NCBI RefSeq assembly: GCF_009909145.1
Contig: NZ_JAAAPJ010000021.1
Coordinates: 62,001 to 126,000, forward strand
DNA from: Corallococcus silvisoli
GTDB taxonomy: Bacteria; Myxococcota; Myxococcia; Myxococcales; Myxococcaceae
Direction: 5' to 3'
Length of the DNA stretch: 64,000 nt
A program made the translations under genes and the position numbers. Shown here one piece after another: positions 43,425 to 54,851 of this stretch; the stretch's first letter is position 1; every line of letters starts with the position of its first letter. Under the pieces are notes generated by a model, which did not search any database, was not told the DNA's origin, and saw nothing but the letters and a program-made list of their open reading frames with translations.

Positions 43425-44066
43425 GTGACAGTGGGGGCTCGTCGGTTCTTCTTCTTTCTTCCCAACGCGGGCGTGCGTCTGGATTTTGGTGCCGCTATCG
43501 CGGTGTTGGATGAGGCTGGCCTTGAGTTTGATTCGGGTACGGTTGTTGCCGGGTTCGACGAGCAGGGGGTGGCTGTTGAGTCGCGCCGGATTGAGACGAC
43601 GAGAATTGATGGTCGAGTGATTGAGCAGTGCGTGAAGAGCGGGCTCAGTCTTGAGGCCGAGTGTCGAGACCCGTCATTGTTCATGACCTGTGTATTCGGT
43701 TCTCCGCACCCGAACCCCATATTTTCAATGATTGTCTCGCTTCGGGTCTGGAGGGGGCTTGGTGTGATGGCGTCAGATAGGTATGAGAAATTGCTGGTTC
43801 GTGTGGCCAAGGACTCCGGAGCTGCGAGCGTTCTGGTCGTAGATGACCCTTCGGATGACTTCCTGGCGCGACTGGTCGTTGTTGATGATCAATGGGTGAT
43901 GGATCCTTGTCGTTTGAGCGGGGTAGAGCTGGAGGCGTTGAGCATCCTCATTGCTCCAGACCAAGCGCATTTCCCGGTGATGAGGTCGCTCAGGCCCACT
44001 GGGCGGTGCGTACTGGGGTATTTGGAGTACCGGGAGACGATTGATGGTGATCCATCAAGAAGCTGA
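43425..44066 (+). CDS. Unknown protein encoded in the island
   Basis: 213 residues from a GTG preceded by GAGG. Codon use is clearly different from the flanking core genes (many GAT, GTT, GGT, TTG codons). The protein is mixed alpha/beta with acidic patches (VLVVDDPSDDFLARLVVVDD, WVMDPCRLSGVELEALSIL), no signal peptide or membrane segment. It is followed 27 bp later by a second small gene on the same strand. Composition and pairing are reminiscent of immunity-type proteins, but no family is recognised. Confidence 0.65.
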   Translation: MTVGARRFFFFLPNAGVRLDFGAAIAVLDEAGLEFDSGTVVAGFDEQGVAVESRRIETTRIDGRVIEQCVKSGLSLEAECRDPSLFMTCVFGSPHPNPIFSMIVSLRVWRGLGVMASDRYEKLLVRVAKDSGAASVLVVDDPSDDFLARLVVVDDQWVMDPCRLSGVELEALSILIAPDQAHFPVMRSLRPTGRCVLGYLEYRETIDGDPSRS

Positions 44067-44093
44067 GAGGGAACTGGCTGTTGGTGTGCCTCC

Positions 44094-44354
44094 ATGATCG
44101 TTGAGCGGATCCTGAAGGGCGCCAAGCCAACGGAAATCTTCCACGAGATGTTGGCTCGGACTCCAGAGCTGACCAACGTCGAACTTGGAAGGGCGTTCAC
44201 GGACTGCTTTGAGGATGTTGACTGGCTCGCGAAGACTTTGATCTGGAAATGGAATCGTTCCGGCACGCGAAGCGGAATCGCTGATGAGAGGCTGGATGCG
44301 CTGCTCATCGAACTGCTCCGCGCGGCGGGATATGCGGTTCCCGACATGCCGTGA
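44094..44354 (+). CDS. Small unknown protein encoded in the island
   Basis: 86 residues, helical: ILKGAKPTEIFHEMLARTP, NVELGRAFTDCFEDVDWLA, ADERLDALLIELLRAAGY. Same lower-GC codon style as the gene before it, and probably in the same transcript, ending at the hairpin terminator 30 bp on. No Cys/His motif, no signal. Function unknown; immunity or adaptor roles are guesses. Confidence 0.65.
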   Translation: MIVERILKGAKPTEIFHEMLARTPELTNVELGRAFTDCFEDVDWLAKTLIWKWNRSGTRSGIADERLDALLIELLRAAGYAVPDMP

Positions 44355-44384
44355 ACGCTCCGCACTCCCACTGGCCGCAATAGA

Positions 44385-44419
44385 AACGCCCGCGCCCCCA
44401 GACAGGGAACGCGGGCGTT
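44385..44419. terminator. Bidirectional terminator between convergent genes
   Basis: Perfect 10-bp stem AACGCCCGCG / CGCGGGCGTT, loop of 15 bases, with T-rich sequence on both outer sides (GTTCATTTC on the plus strand, TCTATT on the minus strand). Confidence 0.75.
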
Positions 44420-44444
44420 GTTCATTTCGGGGATACGGCGACCT

Positions 44445-45500
44445 TCAGGCCTCCGGATTCGTCCCGGTGCCGTCCTTGGCGGACGGCACGCGGCACCGCG
44501 ACTCCGTCTCCGCCTCCAGCGCGGTGAGGTTCTCGCGCATGGCCTTCGCCCACCGGGCCCGCGGCTGCTCCATCAGCTTCTCGTGCGCCAGGTCGATGGT
44601 CTCGCTCAGCTCGTCGTCGGACAGCTCCGACGTCGTCTTGCCCTTGTACGGACCGAACGCCACCACCACCGCGCTCGCCTTCGGCCGCTCGGGCGTCTGG
44701 GCCAGGGGCGCCAGCGGCACGTCGACGTCGAGCCTCGGCTCCTCCTTCTCAGGGGGCCGGGACTCCATGGCGGCTGGCGTGGGCGCCAGGGTGGGGAAGG
44801 ACGCCTTCATCTGGCCCGGTCTCGCTCCCAGCACCTCGTAGGTCCCGGACGCGGGGGCCGGCTCGTCGTGGGCTCCGTGCGCGTCGTACTCCTCGGCCGG
44901 CATCTCCTCGCGCACGTACAGTCCGCCGAAGGCCTCCGGGTACGCCTTGCGCAACGCCGCCACGCGGGCGCACTTCTCGATCATCGTCGTGGGGATCTTG
45001 GCCCAGAGCGGCGTCTGCTGGACGTAGCCGGCGAAGTCCAGCCACACCACCACCGGCAGCTTCCCCTCGCGCACCACCCGCGACCAGGCACCCACCAGGG
45101 CGCCCTTGCGCTTGGCCGGGTTGAAGCGGTGCACCACCTCCCCCTTGCCCTGGTCCACGACGATCTCGTCCTCGGCGAACACCGCGCTCGCCTGGATGCC
45201 CTTGAAGTCCGGGAAGCGCTCCGCCCGGGCCAGCATGCCAGCCTCCGAGGGCTGGAACTCGTACTTCGTCACCCAGTTGGGCCGCTCCCGGTTGCCCACG
45301 TTCTGCCGACGCGCCACGCAGAACGCTTCCTTCAGGAGTGGATCCAACCCGCTGCGCTTGCACTGCTCGATGAAGAGCGCGAACTCGTCCTCGCTGATTC
45401 CCCGGGGGCAGATGGTCCGCTTCACCAGGTCCACCCGCTCCCGGTTCCAGGCCGCGCCCTGCGGCGACGTCGTTCCATCCGCCTTCACGTTGGCTTCCAT
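44445..45500 (-). CDS. bet: Phage recombination protein Bet (RecT family)
   Basis: 351 residues. Residues about 20-220 match Bet/RecT single-strand annealing proteins: RGISEDEFALFIEQCKRSGL, DPLLKEAFCVARRQNVGN, FQPSEAGMLARAERFPDFKG, TPLWAKIPTTMIEKCARVAA and LRKAYPEAFGGLYVREEM. The C-terminal half is Pro/Glu-rich linker ending in a helix (LSDDELSETIDLAHEKLMEQ). No Exo or RecE partner nuclease, SSB or other phage gene is adjacent, so it is an orphan. GC content is closer to the host than its neighbours, hinting at domestication. Confidence 0.9.
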   Translation of the reverse strand: MEANVKADGTTSPQGAAWNRERVDLVKRTICPRGISEDEFALFIEQCKRSGLDPLLKEAFCVARRQNVGNRERPNWVTKYEFQPSEAGMLARAERFPDFKGIQASAVFAEDEIVVDQGKGEVVHRFNPAKRKGALVGAWSRVVREGKLPVVVWLDFAGYVQQTPLWAKIPTTMIEKCARVAALRKAYPEAFGGLYVREEMPAEEYDAHGAHDEPAPASGTYEVLGARPGQMKASFPTLAPTPAAMESRPPEKEEPRLDVDVPLAPLAQTPERPKASAVVVAFGPYKGKTTSELSDDELSETIDLAHEKLMEQPRARWAKAMRENLTALEAETESRCRVPSAKDGTGTNPEA

Positions 45501-45753
45501 CACTGTCTTCTCCCGCACCACTCGAAAAGGACGGGCGACCCTCGCCCGCCCACCTGGTTGCCCGGGACGCACCCCTGACCCGAAGCAGGGGCCAGACGAA
45601 CCTCTGCTACAGGCCTGAAGCGCGAACCGCGGCGTGGATCAACATGCGGGCCGGATGGACCCTTCGCATCGCTTCCAGGACCGTGGACCGGCCGGCAGCA
45701 GGGCGGGCATCCGCCCACGACGCGGGGAATGAACGGGGGTTTGCAAAAACGTT
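45501..45753. other. Leader region of bet, no gene seen
   Basis: Gap between the bet start and the tRNA-Lys promoter. It holds small hairpins (for example CCCCTG-ACCCGAAG-CAGGGG near 45580) and probably the bet promoter, which I cannot place. Confidence 0.4.
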
Positions 45754-45782
45754 TTGACAGGGCGGGCGGCGCCCGGTATTCA
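45754..45782 (+). promoter_or_regulatory. Strong sigma-70-type promoter of tRNA-Lys
   Basis: TTGACA, 17-bp spacer, TATTCA. The -35 matches consensus in 6 of 6 positions. Predicted start is about 40 bp before the tRNA. Confidence 0.7.
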
Positions 45783-45829
45783 CCGCGCCACCTCGGACGT
45801 CGCGCAGCCAACGCGGCCCCAGCAAAGCC

Positions 45830-45902
45830 GGGAGCGTAGCTCAATTGGCAGAGCAATGGACTCTTAATCCATAGGTTGTGGGTTCGATTCCCTCCGCTCT
45901 CA
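45830..45902 (+). tRNA. tRNA-Lys (CTT)
   Basis: Acceptor GGGAGCG / CGCTCTC (one G-T), anticodon loop CTCTTAA (CTT) on stem ATGGA / TCCAT, T-arm GTGGGTTCGATTCCCTC, discriminator A. Confidence 0.95.
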
Positions 45903-45907
45903 CTCGC

Positions 45908-45946
45908 AGGGCCCCTTCTGGAAACGGAAGGGGCCCTGTTTCTTTT
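45908..45946 (+). terminator. Terminator after tRNA-Lys
   Basis: Perfect 11-bp stem AGGGCCCCTTC / GAAGGGGCCCT, 8-base loop, followed by GTTTCTTTT. It separates tRNA-Lys from tRNA-Leu transcription. Confidence 0.88.
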
Positions 45947-46040
45947 CCGGCATCCGCCCCGCCGGCAAGCCCCGGAGGGCGCGCGGGAAAGCCCCTGTTG
46001 CCCACGGACGTTTCGCGGTAGGACGGTCGCGCGACGCGTC

Positions 46041-46122
46041 GGGCGGGTGGCGAAACTGGTAGACGCGCCAGACTTAGGATCTGGTACCGCAAGGTGTGAG
46101 GGTTCGAGTCCCTCCTCGCCCA
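46041..46122 (+). tRNA. tRNA-Leu (TAG)
   Basis: 82 bases with a class II variable arm. Acceptor GGGCGGG / CTCGCCC, anticodon loop CTTAGGA (TAG) on CCAGA / TCTGG, T-arm GAGGGTTCGAGTCCCTC, discriminator A. Confidence 0.95.
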
Positions 46123-46129
46123 TTTCGCG

Positions 46130-46158
46130 TTGACCCGTTCGTGCCTATCCCCTAAAGC
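46130..46158 (+). promoter_or_regulatory. Predicted tig promoter
   Basis: TTGACC, 17 bp, TAAAGC, directly after the tRNA-Leu gene and 69 bp before the trigger-factor ATG. Confidence 0.5.
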
Positions 46159-46226
46159 CGCACGTCCCACTTTCCGGTTGCCGCCCCGGGACGCGTAGGC
46201 CCGTGGAGGCGGCGAGCGAGGCCCGC

Positions 46227-47504
46227 ATGAAGGTCCAGGTCGAGGAGCTTTCTCCCATCGAGAAGAAGCTCTCCATCGAGGTCGACAACGCCCGCGTGGC
46301 GGAGGAGCTCAACCGCGCGTACGCCGCGCTCAGCGGCCAGGTGAAGCTGCCCGGTTTCCGCCAGGGCAAGGTTCCCCGCCGCATCCTCGAGCAGAAGTAC
46401 CGCGAGCAGGTGGAGGACGACGTCATCCAGCGCGTCGTCCAGAAGGCCTACCTGGACGCCGTCCGCGAGCACAAGGTGGAGGCCGTCGCCTCTCCCCAGG
46501 TCACCAACTCCGGCCTCAAGCCCAACGCCCCCTTCAACTTCGAGGCCCGCGTGGAGGTGAAGCCGCGCGTGGAGGCGAAGGACTACGAGGGCGTGGGCCT
46601 GTCGAAGATCGACACCGCCATCTCCGACGACGCGGTGAACGAGCAGATTGAACGCATGCGCCAGAACCAGGGCCGCATCGAGCCCGTCACCGACCGCGAC
46701 ACCGCGGCCGCTGGCGACCAGGTGACCATCGACTTCGAGGCGAAGGTCGACGGCAATGCGTTCCCCGGCAGCAAGGCGGACGGCATTGGCGTGCGCGTGC
46801 AGGACGGCGACCTCATCCAGGGCAACATCCCGCAGCTGGCGGGCGTGAAGGTCGGCGACTCCAAGGACGTCGAGTACACCTTCCCCCAGGACTACCAGGC
46901 GGAGGAAGTGCGCGGGAAGGCCGCCATCTTCCACATCACCGTCAAGGAGCTGAAGAAGCCGGTGGTGCCGGAGCTCAACGACGACTTCGCCAAGGAGACC
47001 GGCGTCGCCCAGACGGTGGACGAGCTGCGCGCGAAGGTCCGCTCGGACCTGGAGAAGGCCAAGAAGAACCAAGCCCAGGTGGACGAGCGCGACGGCCTCA
47101 TCAAGGCCCTGCTGGAGAAGAACGCGTTCGACGTGCCCCGCGCCATGGTGGAGCGCGCCATCGACTCCATGATGGAGGGCGCCTTCCGCCAGATGCAGCG
47201 CCAGGGCATCGACCCGCGCCAGCTCAACCTGGACTTCAACCGGCTGCGCGACGAGATGCGCGAGAAGGCCGTCCTGGAGGTGAAGGGGACGCTCCTGTTC
47301 GAGGCCATCGCCCAGCAGCAGAACATCCAGGCGTCCGACGAGGACGTGGAGAAGCGCATCGAGGACCTCGCCATCGAGGCCAACCAGCCCGTCGCCCAGG
47401 TGAAGAAGTACTTCAAGGGTCCGGACGAGCGCCTTGGGTTGTCTCTGCGACTCCGCGAGGAAAAGACGATTGAATTCCTCAAGGGCCGGGCGAAGTATTC
47501 TTGA
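46227..47504 (+). CDS. tig: Trigger factor (ribosome-bound chaperone)
   Basis: 425 residues: N-terminal ribosome-binding domain with the signature LPGFRQGKVPRRILEQKY, central FKBP-type prolyl isomerase domain (about 155-240, DRDTAAAGDQVTIDFEAKVD), and a C-terminal chaperone domain ending KTIEFLKGRAKYS. The start is set by GAGG eight bases upstream. First gene of the tig-clpP-clpX block. Confidence 0.95.
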   Translation: MKVQVEELSPIEKKLSIEVDNARVAEELNRAYAALSGQVKLPGFRQGKVPRRILEQKYREQVEDDVIQRVVQKAYLDAVREHKVEAVASPQVTNSGLKPNAPFNFEARVEVKPRVEAKDYEGVGLSKIDTAISDDAVNEQIERMRQNQGRIEPVTDRDTAAAGDQVTIDFEAKVDGNAFPGSKADGIGVRVQDGDLIQGNIPQLAGVKVGDSKDVEYTFPQDYQAEEVRGKAAIFHITVKELKKPVVPELNDDFAKETGVAQTVDELRAKVRSDLEKAKKNQAQVDERDGLIKALLEKNAFDVPRAMVERAIDSMMEGAFRQMQRQGIDPRQLNLDFNRLRDEMREKAVLEVKGTLLFEAIAQQQNIQASDEDVEKRIEDLAIEANQPVAQVKKYFKGPDERLGLSLRLREEKTIEFLKGRAKYS

Positions 47505-47551
47505 GGCTTTTCCTTCAAGGTTCCTGAGTCCCTTCTCGAGGTCCATCCGAC

Positions 47552-48172
47552 ATGCCCTTCATGCCCGTCCCCTACGTCATCGAGCAGACCCACCGGGGTG
47601 AGCGCTCGTACGACATCTACAGCCGGCTCCTGAAGGACCGCATCGTCATGCTGGGCACGGAGATCGACGATGACGTGGCCAACGCCATCGTCGCGCAGCT
47701 CCTGTTCCTGGAGTCCGAGGACCCGGACAAGGACATCAACCTGTACATCAACTCGCCGGGTGGGTCCGTGACGGCGGGGCTCGCCATCTACGACACGATG
47801 CAGTACGTCAAGGCGCCTGTGTCCACCATCTGCGTGGGGCAGGCGGCCTCCATGGGTGCCGTGCTGCTGCTGGCCGGGGCGAAGGGCAAGCGCTACTCGC
47901 TGCCGTCCAGCCGCATCATGATCCACCAGCCCCTGGGCGGCGCGCGCGGCCAGGCGACGGACATCGAAATCCAGGCCCGCGAAATCCTCCGGATGAAGGC
48001 CAAGCTCAACGAGCTCATCGTCAAGCACACCGGGCAGACGATCGAGCGCGTGGAGAAGGACACGGACCGCGACTACTTCATGGGCGCCACGGAGGCGAAG
48101 GCGTACGGCATCATCGACGCCATCCAGGACCCCCGGAAGGTCGTGGGCGTGAAGGCGGAAGAGAAGAAGTAG
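47552..48172 (+). CDS. clpP: ATP-dependent Clp protease proteolytic subunit
   Basis: 206 residues with catalytic Ser100 (GQAASMG), His125 (MIHQPLGG) and Asp174. INLYINSPGGSVTAGLAIYD and FMGATEAKAYGIIDAI are typical ClpP. Forms the tetradecameric chamber fed by ClpX, encoded next. 47 bp after tig. Confidence 0.97.
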   Translation: MPFMPVPYVIEQTHRGERSYDIYSRLLKDRIVMLGTEIDDDVANAIVAQLLFLESEDPDKDINLYINSPGGSVTAGLAIYDTMQYVKAPVSTICVGQAASMGAVLLLAGAKGKRYSLPSSRIMIHQPLGGARGQATDIEIQAREILRMKAKLNELIVKHTGQTIERVEKDTDRDYFMGATEAKAYGIIDAIQDPRKVVGVKAEEKK

Positions 48173-48311
48173 ACAGCGGGAAAACCCAACGGACCGGGGT
48201 GGCAGGGACTCGGCCGGTGGCCGGGGGTGCTGGGACTCTCTCCCGCGCCTCCGGCCTTCTCGTTTCTGTCGTCGCCGGCATTTTCGCCTTGTTAAGTACC
48301 CCGAAGGTGCG

Positions 48312-48341
48312 TGGACGTTCCGGATGGGGGCTGACTAGATT
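48312..48341 (+). promoter_or_regulatory. Possible clpX promoter
   Basis: TGGACG, 18 bp, TAGATT, 62 bp before the clpX start in the 231-bp clpP-clpX gap. Suggests clpX can be expressed separately from clpP. Consensus match only. Confidence 0.35.
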
Positions 48342-48403
48342 GGCGAGAGCAGGGGACCGGACGCGAAGCGGGTTGGGGCCTTTCAGGCGCAGCGAGGGAT
48401 TTC

Positions 48404-49687
<1,284 letters not shown>

Positions 49688-49768
49688 CGCCGGAGCCTCA
49701 TCGGGCATGACGGGGCGCGTCATGGGCGCCGCGACACGGGTCGCGGACCCGGGCGCGCCCCTCGTCTT

Positions 49769-49808
49769 CGCGGGGCAGCCCAGGCGTGGGAGCGGGCCGC
49801 GATTTTTT
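49769..49808 (+). terminator. Probable clpX terminator
   Basis: CGCG / CGCG outer and GCCC / GGGC inner stems with a left bulge, then a run of six T. Imperfect stem but well-placed T run. Confidence 0.45.
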
Positions 49809-49848
49809 CCGGGCCGGGGGCGGGGCCTTCTTGTATCTGCTGTCCCCC

Positions 49849-52068
49849 ATGAGAAAGCTCCTCATGCCCGCCCTGTTGTCACTTGTGGCCTGTGTCTCCT
49901 CGAAGGACGCCACGCGCGAAGAGGTGCCCGCGTCCGCGTCCTCGGGGGCCCGGTCCGCGGCGGGTGACAGCGCTCCGGCCCAGGAGGGCCCTTCCCGCAT
50001 GGCCTACCCGGCGACCCGTTCCGAAGCGGTGGTGGACACGCTGCACGGACAGCAGGTGGCGGACCCGTACCGCTGGCTGGAGGACGAGAAGTCCCCCGAG
50101 GTCCAGGCCTGGATGAAGGCGCAGGACGGCTTCACGCGCACCGCGCTGGAGGCGATGCCGGGCCGGGACGCGCTCGCCAAACGCTTCAAGGAGCTGTTCT
50201 ACGTGGACTCCGTGTCGGCGCCCGCGCGCCGGGGCGAGCGCTACTTCTTCATGCGCACGCACAAGGACAAGGAGAAGGCCATCGTCTACTGGAAGCAGGG
50301 CGAGGCCGGTCCGGAGAAGGTGCTGCTGGATCCGAACACCTGGAGCAAGGACGGCACGGTGTCCCTGGGCACGTGGGCGCCCTCCTGGGACGGCAAGCGC
50401 GTGGCCTTCGCGCAGCGGCCCAACGCCGCGGACGAGGCCGTCCTGCACGTGATGGACGTGGCCACCGGTGAGTGGTCCAAGGTGGACGTCATCGAGGGCG
50501 CCAAGTACGCCCAGCCGCACTGGACGCCGGACGGCAAGGGCTTCTACTACGAGTGGCTGCCCACGGACGCCTCCATCCCGGTGGACGCGCGCCCCGGCTA
50601 CACCACGCTCAAGTTCCACGTGCTGGGGCAGGACCCGAAGCGCGACGCGGTGGTGCACGAGCGCACCGGTGACCCGTCCACGTTCCTCCAGGGCGACCTG
50701 TCGCGGGACGGCAAGTACCTGTTCGTCTCCATCCTGCGCGGCTGGAGCGAGAACGACGTCTACTGGAAGCACCCGGGGGAGAAGGACTGGCGGCTGCTCG
50801 TGAAGGGCAAGGGCGCCAAGTACAACGTCATCCCCTGGAAGGACCGCTTCTACGTCGTCACCGACGAGGGCGCCCCGCGCCAGCGCGTCTTCGGCGTGGA
50901 CCCGAAGAAGCCGGAGCGCGCGAACTGGAAGGAGCTGGTGCCGGAGGACCCCCAGGCGGCGCTGGAGAGCGTGTCGCTGGTGGGCGGCCACCTGGCGCTG
51001 GAGTACCTGAAGGACGCGGCCACGGAGCTGCGGATCGCCACGCTGGAGGGCAAGCCGGTGCGCACCGTGCAGCTGCCGGGCGTGGGCGCCGCGTCCAACC
51101 TGGCGGGCCTGGAGGACCAGGACGACGCCTACTTCGCCTTCAGCTCCTTCACCACGCCCCGGCAGGTGTACCGGACGTCCGTGAAGGGCGGGAAGGTGGA
51201 CCTGTGGGCGAAGGTGGAAGTGCCCATGGACCCGGACGCGTACCAGGTGGAGCAGGTCTTCTACGCGTCGAAGGACGGCACCCGGGTGCCCATGTTCCTC
51301 GTCTACAAGAAGGGCCTGAAGAAGGACGGGACGGCGCCCACGCTGCTGTACGGGTACGGAGGCTTCTTCGTCAGCATGCAGCCCACCTTCCGCGCCAGCA
51401 TCCTGCCGTGGCTGGACTCAGGCGGCATCTACGCGGTGGCCAACCTGCGCGGCGGCGGTGAGTACGGCACCGCGTGGCACGAGGCGGGCCGGGGCGCGAA
51501 CAAGCAGAACGTCTTCGACGACTTCGCCGGGGCGGCCCAGTTCCTGGCCCAGGAGAAGTACACGCAGGCGTCGAAGCTGGCCATCTACGGCGGCAGCAAC
51601 GGCGGCCTGTTGGTGGGCGCGGCGATGACCCAGCACCCCGAGCTGTACGGCGCGGTGGTCTGCGGGGTGCCGCTTCTGGACATGGTGCGCTACCACCTGT
51701 TCGGGAGCGGGCGGACGTGGGTGCCGGAGTACGGATCGGCGGAGGACGCCGGGCAGTTCAAGACCCTGTACGCCTATTCGCCCTACCACCACGTGCGGCA
51801 GGACGTGAAGTATCCAGCCCTGCTGATGATGGGCTCCGACCACGACGACCGCGTGGACCCCATGCACGCGCGCAAGTTCGTGGCGGAAGTGCAGAACGCG
51901 AAGGGCAATCCATCCCCGGCATTGCTACGCATCGAAGCGAACGCGGGCCACGGCGGGGCGGACCAGGTGGCGAAGGCCATCGAGTCCAGCGCGGACATGT
52001 ACGCCTTCCTCTTCCAGGTGCTGGGCGTGGCCCGGCCGGACGCCGGGGTGGCGGCCGAGAGCCGCTAG
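49849..52068 (+). CDS. Prolyl oligopeptidase-family (S9A) lipoprotein
   Basis: 739 residues. Lipobox LSLVAC, a short linker, then a seven-bladed propeller (from DPYRWLEDEKSPEVQAWMKA onward) and the C-terminal alpha/beta-hydrolase. Catalytic Ser583 in YGGSNGGLL, Asp in GSDHDDRVDPMHA and His701 in NAGHGGADQ. A lipid-anchored prolyl oligopeptidase cleaves short peptides after proline in the envelope. Inserted between clpX and lon, so it may share peptide-degradation duties. Confidence 0.92.
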   Translation: MRKLLMPALLSLVACVSSKDATREEVPASASSGARSAAGDSAPAQEGPSRMAYPATRSEAVVDTLHGQQVADPYRWLEDEKSPEVQAWMKAQDGFTRTALEAMPGRDALAKRFKELFYVDSVSAPARRGERYFFMRTHKDKEKAIVYWKQGEAGPEKVLLDPNTWSKDGTVSLGTWAPSWDGKRVAFAQRPNAADEAVLHVMDVATGEWSKVDVIEGAKYAQPHWTPDGKGFYYEWLPTDASIPVDARPGYTTLKFHVLGQDPKRDAVVHERTGDPSTFLQGDLSRDGKYLFVSILRGWSENDVYWKHPGEKDWRLLVKGKGAKYNVIPWKDRFYVVTDEGAPRQRVFGVDPKKPERANWKELVPEDPQAALESVSLVGGHLALEYLKDAATELRIATLEGKPVRTVQLPGVGAASNLAGLEDQDDAYFAFSSFTTPRQVYRTSVKGGKVDLWAKVEVPMDPDAYQVEQVFYASKDGTRVPMFLVYKKGLKKDGTAPTLLYGYGGFFVSMQPTFRASILPWLDSGGIYAVANLRGGGEYGTAWHEAGRGANKQNVFDDFAGAAQFLAQEKYTQASKLAIYGGSNGGLLVGAAMTQHPELYGAVVCGVPLLDMVRYHLFGSGRTWVPEYGSAEDAGQFKTLYAYSPYHHVRQDVKYPALLMMGSDHDDRVDPMHARKFVAEVQNAKGNPSPALLRIEANAGHGGADQVAKAIESSADMYAFLFQVLGVARPDAGVAAESR

Positions 52069-52105
52069 AATCCAGGCAGGACACAGTTCCGCCTCTCGGT
52101 GTTCC

Positions 52106-52134
52106 CTTGAAGGCAGGGTGCGGACCCCCAATCT
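52106..52134 (+). promoter_or_regulatory. Heat-shock (sigma-32)-like promoter upstream of lon
   Basis: CTTGAAG, then 13 bp, then CCCCAATCT, close to the CTTGAA-N-CCCCAT pattern. About 120 bp before the lon start. Match by eye; activity unproven. Confidence 0.35.
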
Positions 52135-52262
52135 TGTGACGGGAACGGGGCCTGTGACCGGCGTGTTATAGAGCGGTATTTCACCCTGCATGCGCGTTCG
52201 GCGGGCATGCGGGCAACTCTTGAAGGGCCTGTCTGTCTGGCAGGCCAGCGGGTGGCGGATAC

Positions 52263-54719
<2,457 letters not shown>

Positions 54720-54788
54720 TGACGGCCTGAGCCCCGGGCCCTTCCAGGGGGCCGGGATGCGTGGGGTTCAAGCCAGGATGCCGGCCGA

Positions 54789-54822
54789 CCAGGAGTCGCC
54801 GGTCTCCTGGCTTCTCTATTTT
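54789..54822 (+). terminator. Terminator of lon
   Basis: CCAGGAG / CTCCTGG, 7-bp perfect stem with 8-base loop, then TTCTCTATTTT. Confidence 0.6.
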
Positions 54823-54851
54823 CGGACCGTGCCTGGGGTACAACGCGGGCA

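Larger units (their letters stand above)
43066..45829. mobile_element. tRNA-bounded lower-GC island, probable remnant of an integrated element
   Basis: Stretch between tRNA-Arg(TCG) and tRNA-Lys containing a start-less reading frame, two unknown genes with many A/T third positions, and a phage-type Bet/RecT gene. Neighbouring genes are uniformly GC-rich housekeeping genes. No integrase, transposase or flanking direct repeat of the tRNA 3' ends was found, so this is a decayed or partly shuffled insertion at best. Confidence 0.4.

Noticed and set aside
43066..45829. Attachment-site direct repeats of the tRNA 3' ends
   Set aside because: Looked for copies of the last ~20 bases of tRNA-Arg(TCG) and tRNA-Lys within and across the interval and found none by eye; an exact computed search would settle it.
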